From positions 1-56,632 of the forward strand of contig JAHAZA010000111.1 in the NCBI GenBank assembly GCA_018385415.1: a stretch of DNA of 56,632 nt, given 5' to 3'. The notes beneath the pieces were generated by a model that made no database searches, was not told where the DNA came from, and was given only the letters and a program-made list of their open reading frames with translations. Every line of letters starts with the position of its first letter. The stretch's first letter is position 1. Origin of the DNA: Treponema sp. (GTDB lineage: Bacteria; Spirochaetota; Spirochaetia; Treponematales; Treponemataceae). Shown here in pieces: positions 15,201 through 26,600 of the stretch. A program made the position numbers and the translations under genes.

Positions 15201-17459
15201 GGTACAGCTGAACAGCCAATCAATTCATCTATGAGATTTGATTTTACAGATGTTGCCGGAAATGTAAAGACAGTAAATGCATGGGAATTTGTTATTGATT
15301 CAAAATCAGATCTTCCTGTTGCAACTGTTCAGCTTCCAATTGAAAATGAAGTAATAACAAAGGACTTTGTAATTTCAGGAACAATTCTTGATGATGATGG
15401 TCCTAGTACAGTTTATTATAGAATCGATAATGGTCGTTATACTCAGGTAGAAGGACAGGGATACAGTTTTAAAGTTGATGTTCCTCTTGAAACACTTACA
15501 GATAACGAACATAACATTACAGTATATGGTGTTGATATTAACGGAGTTCGTGGTCCTGAATTTGTAAGACCATTCAGAGTTTCTCTTCAGGAACCTGTAG
15601 CCGTTATGGTAGAACCAAAAATTGAAACTTCACAGAGTAAGCTTGTAACATTGTCAGGAACTGCATCTGATAGAAACGGTATCTCAAGTGTTATGGTTTC
15701 AGTTGATAATGGTAATACATGGAATAATGTAGTTGGAAAAGAACGCTGGTCATATCAGTTTGATACAAGATCTGTTCCAGATGGAACACATGTTGTATTC
15801 GTAAAAGCTGTAGATGGCTACGGAATTGAGAGCATGTATTCAAGTTTGATCAATATTGATAATACAAGCCCTGAACTGTCGATCGAACTTCCACTTGATG
15901 ACTCTAAAACTACAGGCCCTGTATTCTTCTCAGGATATACTCTCGATAATATTGGTTTGACAGACCTATACATCACAGTAACAAGTCTTGATGGAAAATA
16001 TGTAAGCCCAAGACTTGCAAGAACAGATCTTACTCCAGATAAGATTATTACTACAACAGTTGATATCAGTTCACTTGAAAACGGACGTTACAATGTTCAG
16101 CTTACAGGTAAAGATGCTGCAGGAAATGTTTCGAGTGTAAGTCGCAATATTACTCTCGATAAACGTATGGCAGAAGCAGATGCAAATATCTATTATCCAT
16201 TGAACGGCGAACACAAAACTGGTGAATTTAATATTTATGGTGAAGTTCAGACTGTTCGTAAGATTAATACAGTAACTCTTGTACTTGACGGTCGTGATTT
16301 TGAAACAGTGGAAATATCAGATACAGGTTATTTCAAGTTCATGATGAACAGTGAAAAGCTTTCAGAAGGTAAACACTCATATAGCGTACGTGCAAATCTT
16401 GAAGGCGGTGTAACTGTTAACTCAATTACACAGACTGTAACTTACAGTCCTGTAGGTCCATGGATTACAATTGACAACTTCGACTATGGTGAATTTGCAG
16501 TAGACCGTCCTTATATCAGAGGTCGTGCAGGTTATAATATCAGTCAGGAAGAAATTGATGCATCGAAAGCTAAAGGTGCAACTAAAGCTCAGAAAGATGC
16601 AGTTGCTGCAAAATCTTTAAGCTATATTGAATTGAGTCTTGATAACGGAAAAACATTCTCACGCATTGGTGATAACAAGAAGTGGAAATACCGTATTGAA
16701 AACGAAGATATGCCAGAAGGTTATCACTTCCTACTTATCCGTGCAGTATTTAAAAACGGTGAATCTGCAATTAACAGATGTGTAGTTCAGATCGATAAGA
16801 CTGCACCATTTGTTAAGATTATTGCTCCAAGTATCGGAGGCCGTTATAACCAGGAGCTTGAATTCTCTGGACTTGCAAGTGATGCTGTCGGATTGAACTC
16901 TGTAAGCCTTGCATTACGAAAAGGTGATAAGGCTGGATACGAACTTCCAGGCTTTATCCAGGGATTGTATCTTGATGCTCAGGGATGGGGTGCAACATTA
17001 TACAGTGTCGGTATGGGACTTACGTTCTTTGATGATAACGTAAAACTTCAGCTCCAGTGGGGTCAGTTTACACAGGCACAGCGTGAAATCTTCAGCCAGA
17101 CACAGTTGCGTTATGGTGGAGATGTATTTGGAATTAAGCTTCTTGCAAATATTGCTTATATTCCATTCAGAAGCTTCCTTGGACCTGACTGGGACTGGTT
17201 AAGTATGGGATTTGCACTTGGTGCAAACTTCAGCTTGTTCACAGAAACAGCAAGTGGAAAGCCTCAGATGCTTTCAGCTGTTCTTGCTCAGATTGAGTTC
17301 CCACGTGTTACATTCAGAAAAGCAAAGTGCTTCAGAACACTTTCACTTTACTCTGAATTCCAGTTGTGGTTCATTCCTTCTGATGTTACAGGAGGAACGG
17401 TTGATGTCCAGAATATGGTATTCCAGTTCTCAGAAGGTTTACGCGTAAATATTTTCTAG
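12246..17459 (+). CDS. Giant Ig-repeat protein with C-terminal outer-membrane barrel
   Basis: A 1737-residue exported protein starting 8-10 nt after AGGGG. The signal peptide runs to about AFA (residues 25-27). Residues 50-1570 hold about 13 tandem Ig-like beta-sandwich units of about 90-100 residues, each opening with a linker such as IDNTKP, IDKTAP or IDEKSDLP. A less regular stretch lies at about 470-830. The last 165 residues, from about GLYLDAQGWGATL, alternate aromatic and polar residues and end in Phe1737 (GLRVNIF), as expected for an outer-membrane beta-barrel sorting signal. This suggests a self-anchored surface or periplasm-spanning adhesin. Ig repeats are clear; the barrel is predicted by eye and the binding partner is unknown. 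Confidence 0.75.
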   Translation: MESLRNLTKNLTAVLLAGLVALPLAFARDVTEKRVDKMDSWQESFDINGKKGKYNVIVTATDMGGNTTYGGPFNIFIDEKSDLPVIRITNPVLDMRIPGNLNIVGTCVDDDAVQYVELILDGNTEAPVRANGKEFWSYFLNTEGLPEGKHTIEVYGVDVNGLKGNSVKTSWILDRNKPVTEVKNIGIGAIISGNVSLQGLISDGNGIASMNYSLDNGETFTEVKVTNNKKTNTADFKINFDTKKMEEGPAVVWFKATDMQGSTGYYSFLCFIDNTKPAVEIVYPREKEAENGVFTAAGSARDAIGLRSLSWEFNGEHGDFEIIPGNPYWTKEFKTNKSGKLVITAVDTAGNVTKKERQININPELDKPVVSIQWPKAGAQLKDGEFFVRGIAKDDDAVASVKVTVDGTVVETVETKGVFNVVLNDEKFKGFGKHTVSVSAVDRYGVQGNEVKVDYISAGVKPKFAEPMLRGGADAGVALFGKTVNPEGGSVFEIEATSLSGIAAASYSIEWSSSGFGQTNADRREEKTIDIKNSVPKVSFSIPVETLPWGMVHLSFKTVDTAGRESVYSTALYVQNLTKVVDKASAEMAGEISDEKASVKVVSAGDASYRRGMNVVVLSTSKSTVARWNKDKNVNEKRSPVTLNLEITSELKDLALSYKIIDVKGESQKTVSEGKAAVTRPDKNSGNGTAVIPLDGLSAGLKKVEITAVSGKDYSSQFAAWVGIVREMDSSYVNDARMGQWLSTEDTVYDATSRSFIMGTSAKLSGIANLDGDVTASIVGNYPGLEVSAEGKAVTITATRGGIYSGVVVRATDSNGARIDFAPVTIIYDVEGPAINLQRPVVYEWVRNRLSISGTANDASGIASVEYSIDGGENWKSFGAAGRRLSFGLYAEESLSSLEDGLITLDIRATDISGNVSYYSTAVHKDTQAPEVEVVIPGVSDVVNGTNAIAFLVKDAGFVEKAEYVSIATGRRIALENNSMVTTFVGTAEQPINSSMRFDFTDVAGNVKTVNAWEFVIDSKSDLPVATVQLPIENEVITKDFVISGTILDDDGPSTVYYRIDNGRYTQVEGQGYSFKVDVPLETLTDNEHNITVYGVDINGVRGPEFVRPFRVSLQEPVAVMVEPKIETSQSKLVTLSGTASDRNGISSVMVSVDNGNTWNNVVGKERWSYQFDTRSVPDGTHVVFVKAVDGYGIESMYSSLINIDNTSPELSIELPLDDSKTTGPVFFSGYTLDNIGLTDLYITVTSLDGKYVSPRLARTDLTPDKIITTTVDISSLENGRYNVQLTGKDAAGNVSSVSRNITLDKRMAEADANIYYPLNGEHKTGEFNIYGEVQTVRKINTVTLVLDGRDFETVEISDTGYFKFMMNSEKLSEGKHSYSVRANLEGGVTVNSITQTVTYSPVGPWITIDNFDYGEFAVDRPYIRGRAGYNISQEEIDASKAKGATKAQKDAVAAKSLSYIELSLDNGKTFSRIGDNKKWKYRIENEDMPEGYHFLLIRAVFKNGESAINRCVVQIDKTAPFVKIIAPSIGGRYNQELEFSGLASDAVGLNSVSLALRKGDKAGYELPGFIQGLYLDAQGWGATLYSVGMGLTFFDDNVKLQLQWGQFTQAQREIFSQTQLRYGGDVFGIKLLANIAYIPFRSFLGPDWDWLSMGFALGANFSLFTETASGKPQMLSAVLAQIEFPRVTFRKAKCFRTLSLYSEFQLWFIPSDVTGGTVDVQNMVFQFSEGLRVNIF

Positions 17460-17491
17460 AGCACAAAAGATATTCTATATAATATGATGAT

Positions 17492-17525
17492 AAAGGCCTG
17501 AAAATTAAACATTTCAGGCCTTTTT
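17492..17525 (+). terminator. Intrinsic terminator after the Ig-barrel gene
   Basis: A perfect 12-bp stem (17492-17503 with 17512-17523), 8-nt loop and five T residues at 17521-17525. The -35 element of the next gene's sigma-28-type promoter lies in its loop and right arm. Confidence 0.9.
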
Positions 17526-17533
17526 GCCGATAA
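17506..17533 (+). promoter_or_regulatory. Sigma-28-type promoter of the 3928-residue lipoprotein gene
   Basis: TAAACATT (17506-17513), 12 nt, then an exact GCCGATAA (17526-17533). Spacing and the downstream AGCGG (17538-17542) are identical to the promoter at 12068. The predicted leader is about 125 nt. Confidence 0.7.
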
Positions 17534-17558
17534 TGGTAGCGGAGAAGTCTCTATTGAT

Positions 17559-17587
17559 TTGACATATTAGAGATTTTTTGTTACCAT
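17559..17587 (+). promoter_or_regulatory. Second, sigma-70-like promoter of the giant lipoprotein gene
   Basis: TTGACA (17559-17564), a 17-nt spacer and TACCAT (17582-17587). It sits inside nested inverted repeats: AATGGTA 17532-17538 with TACCATT 17582-17588, and TCTCTA 17548-17553 with TAGAGA 17568-17573. These could be operators or an RNA hairpin ahead of the nine-T run. Confidence 0.4.
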
Positions 17588-17666
17588 TTTTTTTTGAGGG
17601 GAATTTATATCCTAAAAAATGGTTTCTATAGTTTTAAAAGTTATAGTCACATAACAGAGGTGCATT

Positions 17667-20600
17667 ATGTTTAAGAAACCGTTATCAGTAGTAGTTTCTC
17701 TTTTATCTTTTATTTCGATATTTTTCTTTTTTGGCTGTCAGGTAGGTTTAGGCGAAGCCGTTGATACAGCCGCACCAACAATTTCAATAACTTATCCACC
17801 AGCAGCAAGTACAATTCGAGATACATTTGTTCTTTCAGGTATCTGTGATGATGATAGGGCTGTAACTTCTGTAACAGTAGAAATCCGAAATACGGATATG
17901 AATCAATCTTTTGGTTCTTACAATGCAGATGTAAGCGGTAAACGATGGCAAGTAAGATTAAATGGTTCAGGTTCCTATAATGGCTGGCAGATGCCGGACG
18001 GCCGTTATGTAGCTGAAGCAAGGGCATATGATGCCATTGGTCGTGCTTCAGGTGTTTCTTCACTTTCATTTGATATTGATAATACTCCTCCATTGTTTAT
18101 TTTAAGTTCTCCTGGAAATGATACAAAAACTTCAGGATCTGCAACGAAGTTTGGTTCTGTATTTAAGTTTGCAGGAACAATTGCTGAGGATCATACTGTT
18201 TCAAAAGTTTCTGTAACAGTAAAAGATGTTGCAACAAATTCTGAAAAAGGAACTTTCTCTCGTTCTAATGTTGAAACTGCCGGTGGTACAAATATTACTT
18301 TTGCTGAAAAGGGAAATGTCAAAGAAACCGATGACGATGGTCATACTTTAGATGCTAACTACCGTACAATTTACGGAGATTATGATACAGAAAAAGGTGC
18401 AAAACTTTTCTATTGTGAAGTTACTGTAACCGACTCTGCAAGAAAATATACTGGTTCAGATTCTGATGAAACTGCTGGCGGTAATAAAACTAATTCTATT
18501 TACTTCTATGATGATGTTTACAATGCATGGTTAAGTACAGCCAGTGGTCTTGATGCAACAAAGGCAAAGAAGATCATCAACGGTACTTATGCCGGAGAAT
18601 TTGTAACTGGTGATTTTGATATTCCAAAATTACTTGAAAGTGGCGAAATTGATAGAAGTCGTGGTAAAGATAATAAATATTTAATGCAGTATACAGACGG
18701 AAAAGAAGCATTCGAATATGTTCGTGATAAGCTTTTCCGTACAACAGTTGCTTTCTCATTAGATCCAGATGCAGATCCTACTTATTCTGTAATCGGATAC
18801 AATATGAAGAAAGACGATGTTACTTCATATGCACAGAAAAATGATGAAGAGGCAAAGAAAAAATTTACAACAGCATTCTCTGCTCAGCAGGTAACTGTAC
18901 AGGCAATTTGCGGCCTTAACGGATACGGAGTTGTTCCAAGTTCAATTAAAGTATATCAGTATGGACCTTTTGAACTGAATGAATTGAATAATGAATTAAT
19001 TACATCGATCTATGATGGTTCATATAATGTATCAGAAAAAACTCTCCTCATAAAAGATAATCACGATGATCCTGCTGCCTCAGCTGAATCTTACTCACTT
19101 TCTGCAACTCTTGACGGATCTATTTTGGGAAATAAATTCTATGTAATTAGAGTTACTGGTGAAGATACAGAACATCAGAAATTAAAAACATCTGCCGGAA
19201 ATGTGGTTGTTCTGAAGGGTGAACTTGCAGGTACACCTCCAACAGTTGTTATTAACGAACATAGTGCTTTAAAAACTTTGCTTGGTAGAGATCCGCTTCC
19301 AACAGAAACTCCAGATGATCAGGCTGTTGTTGGTTCTTCTGATATTTCATTTACTGGAACAATTGATGAAGGTTCAACAGTTCCTACTATTAAATTTACT
19401 GTAACAGTTTCTAATGCAGAAGACGGTAACTTTATTGGATCATTTGAAAAAGAATTTGATCATACTAATGAAAAAACGCAACATGGATACAGATGGTCAT
19501 TTAATCTTAAAGATGCTCCAAATTATATTTCAACACCAGAAAATTCTTACTATATGTATAATGTTATCGTACATGCAGAAAATAATGGTGGTGGAACAGA
19601 TAAAGAACGTCGTGTTTTTATAGATACAATTAAACCTGTAATTACTCTTACTTCTATTACACCGGAATGTCTTAAAGACAATGATGATAACAGATACCTT
19701 AACGGTACTTTCAAAATTACAGGTAAAGCAGAAGATACTCATCTTGAAAACGTATGGTTTGAAATTAAATCAAAGGGAGATCCTATTGTATCTTCTAAAG
19801 ACTTTACAGATAAAGATGCAAATGGAAAATTAAGATACCAGGGTCAGTGGTATTCCTTCAACGAAGAAATTACAATTGATTCTACTGATACTGCTAAGTT
19901 CAATACAAAAGATGGTAAGGATATTGAGATTATCGTCCATGCTGTTGATAAGGCAGGAAATGAGGGAACTCGTTCAACAAATCAGTATCTCGGAATTGAA
20001 GGTAAGACTTATAAGATTGAGCAGACAACAGATAATCCTGTTATTACTGGTAATAACTTTGTTTTAGTAACAGATACAAATAAGCTAACTGCAAATGCAC
20101 CTGAAGGTTCAGAAGATTCAGGAAACGTATTTGATACAACTTCAAATCATAACCTTATGTTTACAGTAACTGATGATGATGGTGTTTCATCAGTAAAGGT
20201 AGTTGTAAGAAATCTTGATGGTACATCTGCAATTTCTGATGATGATGCTGATGGTACAGTGTCAATCGGTGGTAAAGAACTTAACTATAAGTCAATGTCA
20301 GGACTTGTTAAGAAACCGACAACCGCATCTATGACATTTAAGAATCTTCCGATTGTTGCAGGTGTTTACGAAGTAATAATTATTGCAAATGACTCAACCT
20401 ATTCAGAATCACTTCCTGAGGCTGTTAAGAAATTCCGTACAACAACATACGGCCCATTCAAAGTTGCAATTGATAAAACAAATCCAGAATTGTCTGAAAT
20501 TCTTATAAATACAGTTGATACACAGTATGCAAACAATGACAAAGATATTAATTATGGCGGTTTAATCAGTGATGACTTTAAACTTGCAGATGCTCCATTA

Positions 20601-23600
20601 AAGCTTTATATCAAAGCTCCAAACGGTAAATATATCAAAGGTGATGGAACTGATGATTCTAAGCAGGAAGGAATTTCAATTACTCCTACATATACTTCAC
20701 AAGAACAGGCTGAAGGAATCAACGGTGAATGGACTTATAATTTTACAGTTCCTGCAGGTGCTGCAGATGGAATGTATGAACTTACATTTACTGCAACAGA
20801 CAACTTTGGTAGAACAACATCTGTTTCTCGCAGTGTATGTAAAGATACTACAAAGCCAGAGATATCAATTAACTCTATTACTCCTACAGTAAAGAAAGAA
20901 AATAAGCGCTACCTTAACGGTACATTCAATGTTACAGGAACTGTAACAGAAAATTATCTTGATACTGTATGGTATGAAATTAAATCTAATGACGGTTCAA
21001 AAAATGTTACCCTTGATTCAAGAACTTTATCTCCAAAAGTTGAAGGTCAGTGGTGGGCATTTAATTCTGAAGTTATAATTGATTCAACAAACAAAGCTAC
21101 TTATAAAACTTACGATGATACTCCTGTAGAAATCATTATTCATGCAAAAGATAAAGCTGGTAATGAAAATACTAAATCTACTACAGAATTTGCAGGCGGT
21201 GTTTCTTACGAAATCAGTCAGGTAACTGATAAACCTGAAATCACAGGAAATAACTTTGCCTTTATCGATGCAATTGGTGATGATGATCATTCCGCAGAAG
21301 ATAATAAAGCAAACCTTACTCTTGAAAGTGATATTGCAAACGGTAAAGGAAATATTTTCGATGCCTCAACAAACCGTAAGCTTATTGGTTCTGTTACAGA
21401 TGATGATGGTATACAGAATATTACTGTTTATATTGCAAAAGAAAATGGTTCAAAGATCAATTCATCAGAATATGCTGAATATGGAATTACAAGTGACGCA
21501 CTTCCACTTTCAGGCTTTACAGTTGGTTCAACTTCTTTGAGCTTTAATTATCAGCTTCCTTCTAAAGCTGGTATTTATCAGGTTTCAATCAGTGCAGTTG
21601 ATACAACATATGCAGCAGCAACAGGATCTGAGGGTGTAACAGTTGATGCAGTCCGTGCTAACCGTCAGGCTTTGCTTGGACCATTCTTTGTTGCAGTTGA
21701 TGACAAAGTTCCTGAGCTTACTGAAACAAAAGTGAACTCAAACGATATCCTTTATATCCGTGAAGACGATGTAAATACAACAACTAAAGATGAAGCTGCA
21801 GTTTCATTCGGTGGTAAAGTATCTGATGACTGGGGAATTAAATCTCTTGAATGCTCTGTTTCATTTCAAGGAGCTTCTGCTCAGGATGTAACAACAGAAA
21901 CAGCCCTTAAAGCTCTTGGTGGAACTATTACACCTGTAAACGATACATGGGCTAAAACAATTTCATTCAAGAACAATTCATATAATTACAGCGCAGGAAC
22001 TTATACAATTACATTCAAGGTAACAGATAAAGCTGGAAAAGAAACATCTGTTGTTCGTAAAGTTTACAAAGATACTGTCGCACCAGAATTTGGAACATCT
22101 GCAATCACAAATCCAGAGGCTTCAGGATACGAAGAAACAGCTGTAAAACCTTACATTACTACTGAAGCTGTAAACGGCTGGTACAATACAAATACCCTTC
22201 GCATATCTGGTGGTGTTAAAGATGCTGCAAGTGGTGTAAAGAAAGTTGAATATACTCTTGATACATCAAGTCAGAATCCAGTATGGCATGAACTTGCAGG
22301 AACTTCATTATTCTCTGGAACAGTTCCTGAAGTTGTAAATGGCGGAACAATAAAACTCCGCGCAACTGATGTCGCTGGTAACTACAGTGATACAGGTATT
22401 TCTGGTATTAAGATTGATACTGGTATGCCAGGTGCAGTAATTACAGCTATTGATGGTGAAACAACAGGTCTTGGAAATAAACTTTCTAACGGTCAGGAAA
22501 ATATTGCACTTGCAGGTACTGCTACAGATGCATTAAGTGGAATTGAGTGGATTAAAATTACTGTAGGTGATAAATCATTTACAGATCCTGCCGTAACATT
22601 AAAGGTAACAAGAAATACTCAGGGTGAAGTTACTGATACTCCATTTGTATCTGCAAGAGATGCTGGTGGAAATGCAATCCCAGGTACATACACATGGAAT
22701 GCATCAATTCCAGCAAGCAAGATTACAAAAAGCGGAACTGTCTGGGCACAGATTTGCGACGTTGCTGGAAATACAACAGAAGTTAATCTTTTCTCATTAC
22801 AGGTTGATAAGGAAAAACCAACTGTTGACTTTAATTCAACAATTAAAGAAGCAACTGTAAATAAATTGATTACTATTTCTGGAACTGCTAATGATGACCA
22901 GAAATTAGGTTCTATTAAACTTGAATATCAGGCTTCTGAAAAAGAATGGAAAGATGTAACATTAGACGGAACTCTCGATGGTGCAACTGTTTCTGGAACA
23001 TACAACTGGACTCTTACTGATATTGATTCTCAGAAAGCATTTGGAACATCTATCTATGACTGTGATTCTATAAAACCTGGTGATCAGGTAAATATTCGTG
23101 TAACAGCAACTGATGCTGCCGGTAATGAAAGAACTGCTTCAACATTCATTACTGTAGATCAGAATACAGATAGACCTGTAGTTTCATTTACTAACTTAAA
23201 TCCTCTTGATGGAATGTCATCAAATAATTATCTCTTCTTTAATAATACAAAAGTTCTTGGTAATTTGACTGATGATGATGGAATTAACAGCGATGTAATC
23301 TTAAAGATCATTGCAAGAAAAGTTATTAATGGTAAGTCACAGGCTGCTCCTACTCTTGAAGAATTCCAGAGCCCTCTTGTACCTGTTGTAACTCTTTCAA
23401 GTGGTTCTTGGAATTATGTATTCCCTAATAATGATTCTCAGGGTAAGCAGGATGTTTACTTCTATGTAAAGGATGCTAAGGGCGGAGAATTTATTTCGAA
23501 AGCAATTGACTATTCTAAGAAAGCAGATGGTACTTACAATAAACCTGGAGATTCATACGACTCAGTTTATCTTCAGGATGAAACAAATGAATTTGGAAAT

Positions 23601-26600
23601 ATAGTTCATCCAGAAAGTATTCTCTATATCCGTATTGATACAGTTCCACCTGAACAGAAAAATCTTGTGTTCAACTTCTTCTCAAAGAAAGATAACAGCT
23701 ATCTTAAAGCAGATGATGCACAGGACTGGAGTGATTCTATAGCTGATTATATCTTTGGTGGAAATACACCTAAGTTTGCTATCAGACTTGATGCAAGTGA
23801 TGCTAATGGAATTAAATCTGTAAAAGGAACTATCGGTGACAAGGAATATACTTTCAGTAAAGTAACTGGAAAAGTTGATGATGAAGGTAATGGTACATAT
23901 ATCTTAAAAGATATACTTACCGGAAATAAAGCTTCAACAGGAAACTTAAAAGATGGTGTTAATTACTTTAACATTATAATTACTGATAATGCTGATACAA
24001 CAAAATCAACAACACTTGTTCTTAATGTGGACAATACATTGCCGGTTGTAAAAGTTCAGAATCCTACAACTCTTACAACAGTAAGTGGAAATGTAAGTGC
24101 ATACGGAACTGTTGATGAAGCATCAAAAATGTATTATGCAATTTCTCTTTCTGGAAAAGTAAGCCCTGATGATAATACGACAGCAATTACAAGTTATAAA
24201 GATATTGCTGGTGTATCTACAGCAATTGCTGATGTTAAAGATAAAATTAATTATCAGGAGCTTAAGGGTGCTGCGTTGTCTTGGTACATTTACTTTGACG
24301 GTGATTCTGATCCAAGTCAGACTGTAGCTCATGATGCTAAGACATTAAACAAATATCTCGTTGATTATGGAATTACAACTGAAGAAGAAATTGATAAAGA
24401 ATATAATCCATTTGATACAATCGTAAAATTGTATATGTGGGTTAAGGCAGTTGATAAAGCAGGTAACGAGACAGAAGTGGCTCACGAAATTAAACTTGAT
24501 CCACAGGGTGACAGACCTACAGCTTCTATCAGCTATCCTGAACATGATGGAGACACTCTTGGTGGTTCTATCAAAGTTTATGGTGAAGCAAATGATAATA
24601 AATCTGTTGAATCAGTATGGCTTCAGGTTATTTCTAAGAATAACCATGCATCAGACTGGGATAATGTTGTAGCATATTCAGGAACTTCACCTGCTTATAA
24701 TATTACTAAGTTTGAACCTACAAAAGCTGATCTGGACTTCCTTGCAGAAAAAGGTTATGCGGTTTACTGCATGGCAGATTATAAGCCTGCAGGTGGTTCT
24801 AATAAGGCATGGAAAAAAGGTGATGTATTAGGAACAGGAAAAACTGCTTCAGATTATGCAATTCTCTGTAACTCAAGTGGTTCAACATGGAACGTTAAAA
24901 TTAACGTAAAGGATGAATTGAACCCTGCATCAGGTGTTTCAGAATCTAACGTAATTGCTATCCGTGTTCTTGCAAGAGACGGTGACAGTAAGGTAAGTAT
25001 TCCTTCTGACCGCATATTTGAAATTGATAGTGATAAACCAGTATTTGGTTCATCGCAGCCATTCTATCTCGTACAGTCTGCTGATGTAAGCTGGGATACT
25101 ACTTCAACAGCAAGCCGTGAATATACTGAAGATATGTATGTAAAAGGTCAGTGGTATATTATTGGTTCTGTTGAAGATGATGTTGGTATCAAATCTTTGA
25201 CATTAAAAGATAATATCTCAAGTAAATCATCTGTAATGATCAGTGAAAAATCAGTACAGGCTGGTGGTACAGATTTTGATGTTAAGATTGTTGATAAGGT
25301 TGCTTACTTTAAGATAAAGCTTCCTACAACTATAGGTGTCGGCTCCCTTGATTATACATTTACAGCAGAAGATATTGCTCAGGGAACTTCACATTCCCAG
25401 ACAAAAGATATTAAGGTCAATTTCGATAACAATGCTCCAGTATTAATTGGAAATACTGCAGCAGGATATAATATTAATCCTTCTGTTAAACAGTCAAACA
25501 ACTTCTATGTATTTGGTTCAAGTGTAAAAGAAGATGCTGTTACAAGTGGCGGAACTACTGTAAACCAGTCTGGTTTTGATTATGTAGCATTCTACTTTAT
25601 GCGTCGAAGCGATAAGACAACTGATAAGAAAGATTATATCTATGATATTATGCAGCCTCGTAAAATTGATTCTGCTGATAATGCAGCAAATAAGATTGAA
25701 GTTAATTCTTCTCTTACTTATGAAGATGGTCTTTTCTGGAAGGCTAAAAAAGTAACCCGCAATGATAATCATCTTGGACTTATTAAATTAAGTGCTGCTG
25801 ATTCAAATATTCATGTTGGTGGTCTTGTTAAGATTGGTGGAACTATTTATTACATCTCAAGTATATCTTCTGATGGAACAGAAATTTCTGTAAACGGAAA
25901 TATTCCTGTAACATATACAGATGCAAAATTTGCATGTGCAATGGTTGTAAACAATACAGTTCAGGAAACAGACTCTGGTTCATTACTTCCAGACGGATAT
26001 TACTTAAAGCCAGCAAACGATGATGGCGACCGCATGATTGAAAGTGTTACTAAAACAGGTACAACATGGGCTTGGGAAGCTGATATCTGTTCAAAGAATA
26101 TTCCTGACGGACCAATTGAACTTCATTACGTTGCATTTGATAAAGCAGGAAACTTTAACATTGGTATTGTTGGTTGTGTAGATACGACTACATATAATAG
26201 ATATCAGACAGAAGATGTAAAACAGAAAACAACAAATCCTGTTTCTGTTTATGCTTTTGATTCAGAAAAACCTGCATTTGTAAGCAATAATCAGCCACGT
26301 ATTGCAGGTGTTATCTTTGGCAGTGATGATAATGCCAATGGAAGAGTTGACCCTATCGTTCGTGACGCTTCTGGTAGTATTACAAGTTATGGTGAAATGA
26401 ATGTTTCATATGGCGGCTGGTATAACTCTGCTGATCCTTATGGAAACAAAAAACAGGGTATAACTGTAAACGGTAAAAAAGCTAATGGAGAAGCTGTAAA
26501 TACATTTAACATTCCAGAAGGTCTGGATTCTGCAGCTCTTACAATTAAGGGTGAGACAAAGATTATTCCTGAAATCGTTGGTGGTAATAACGGTTTAAGC

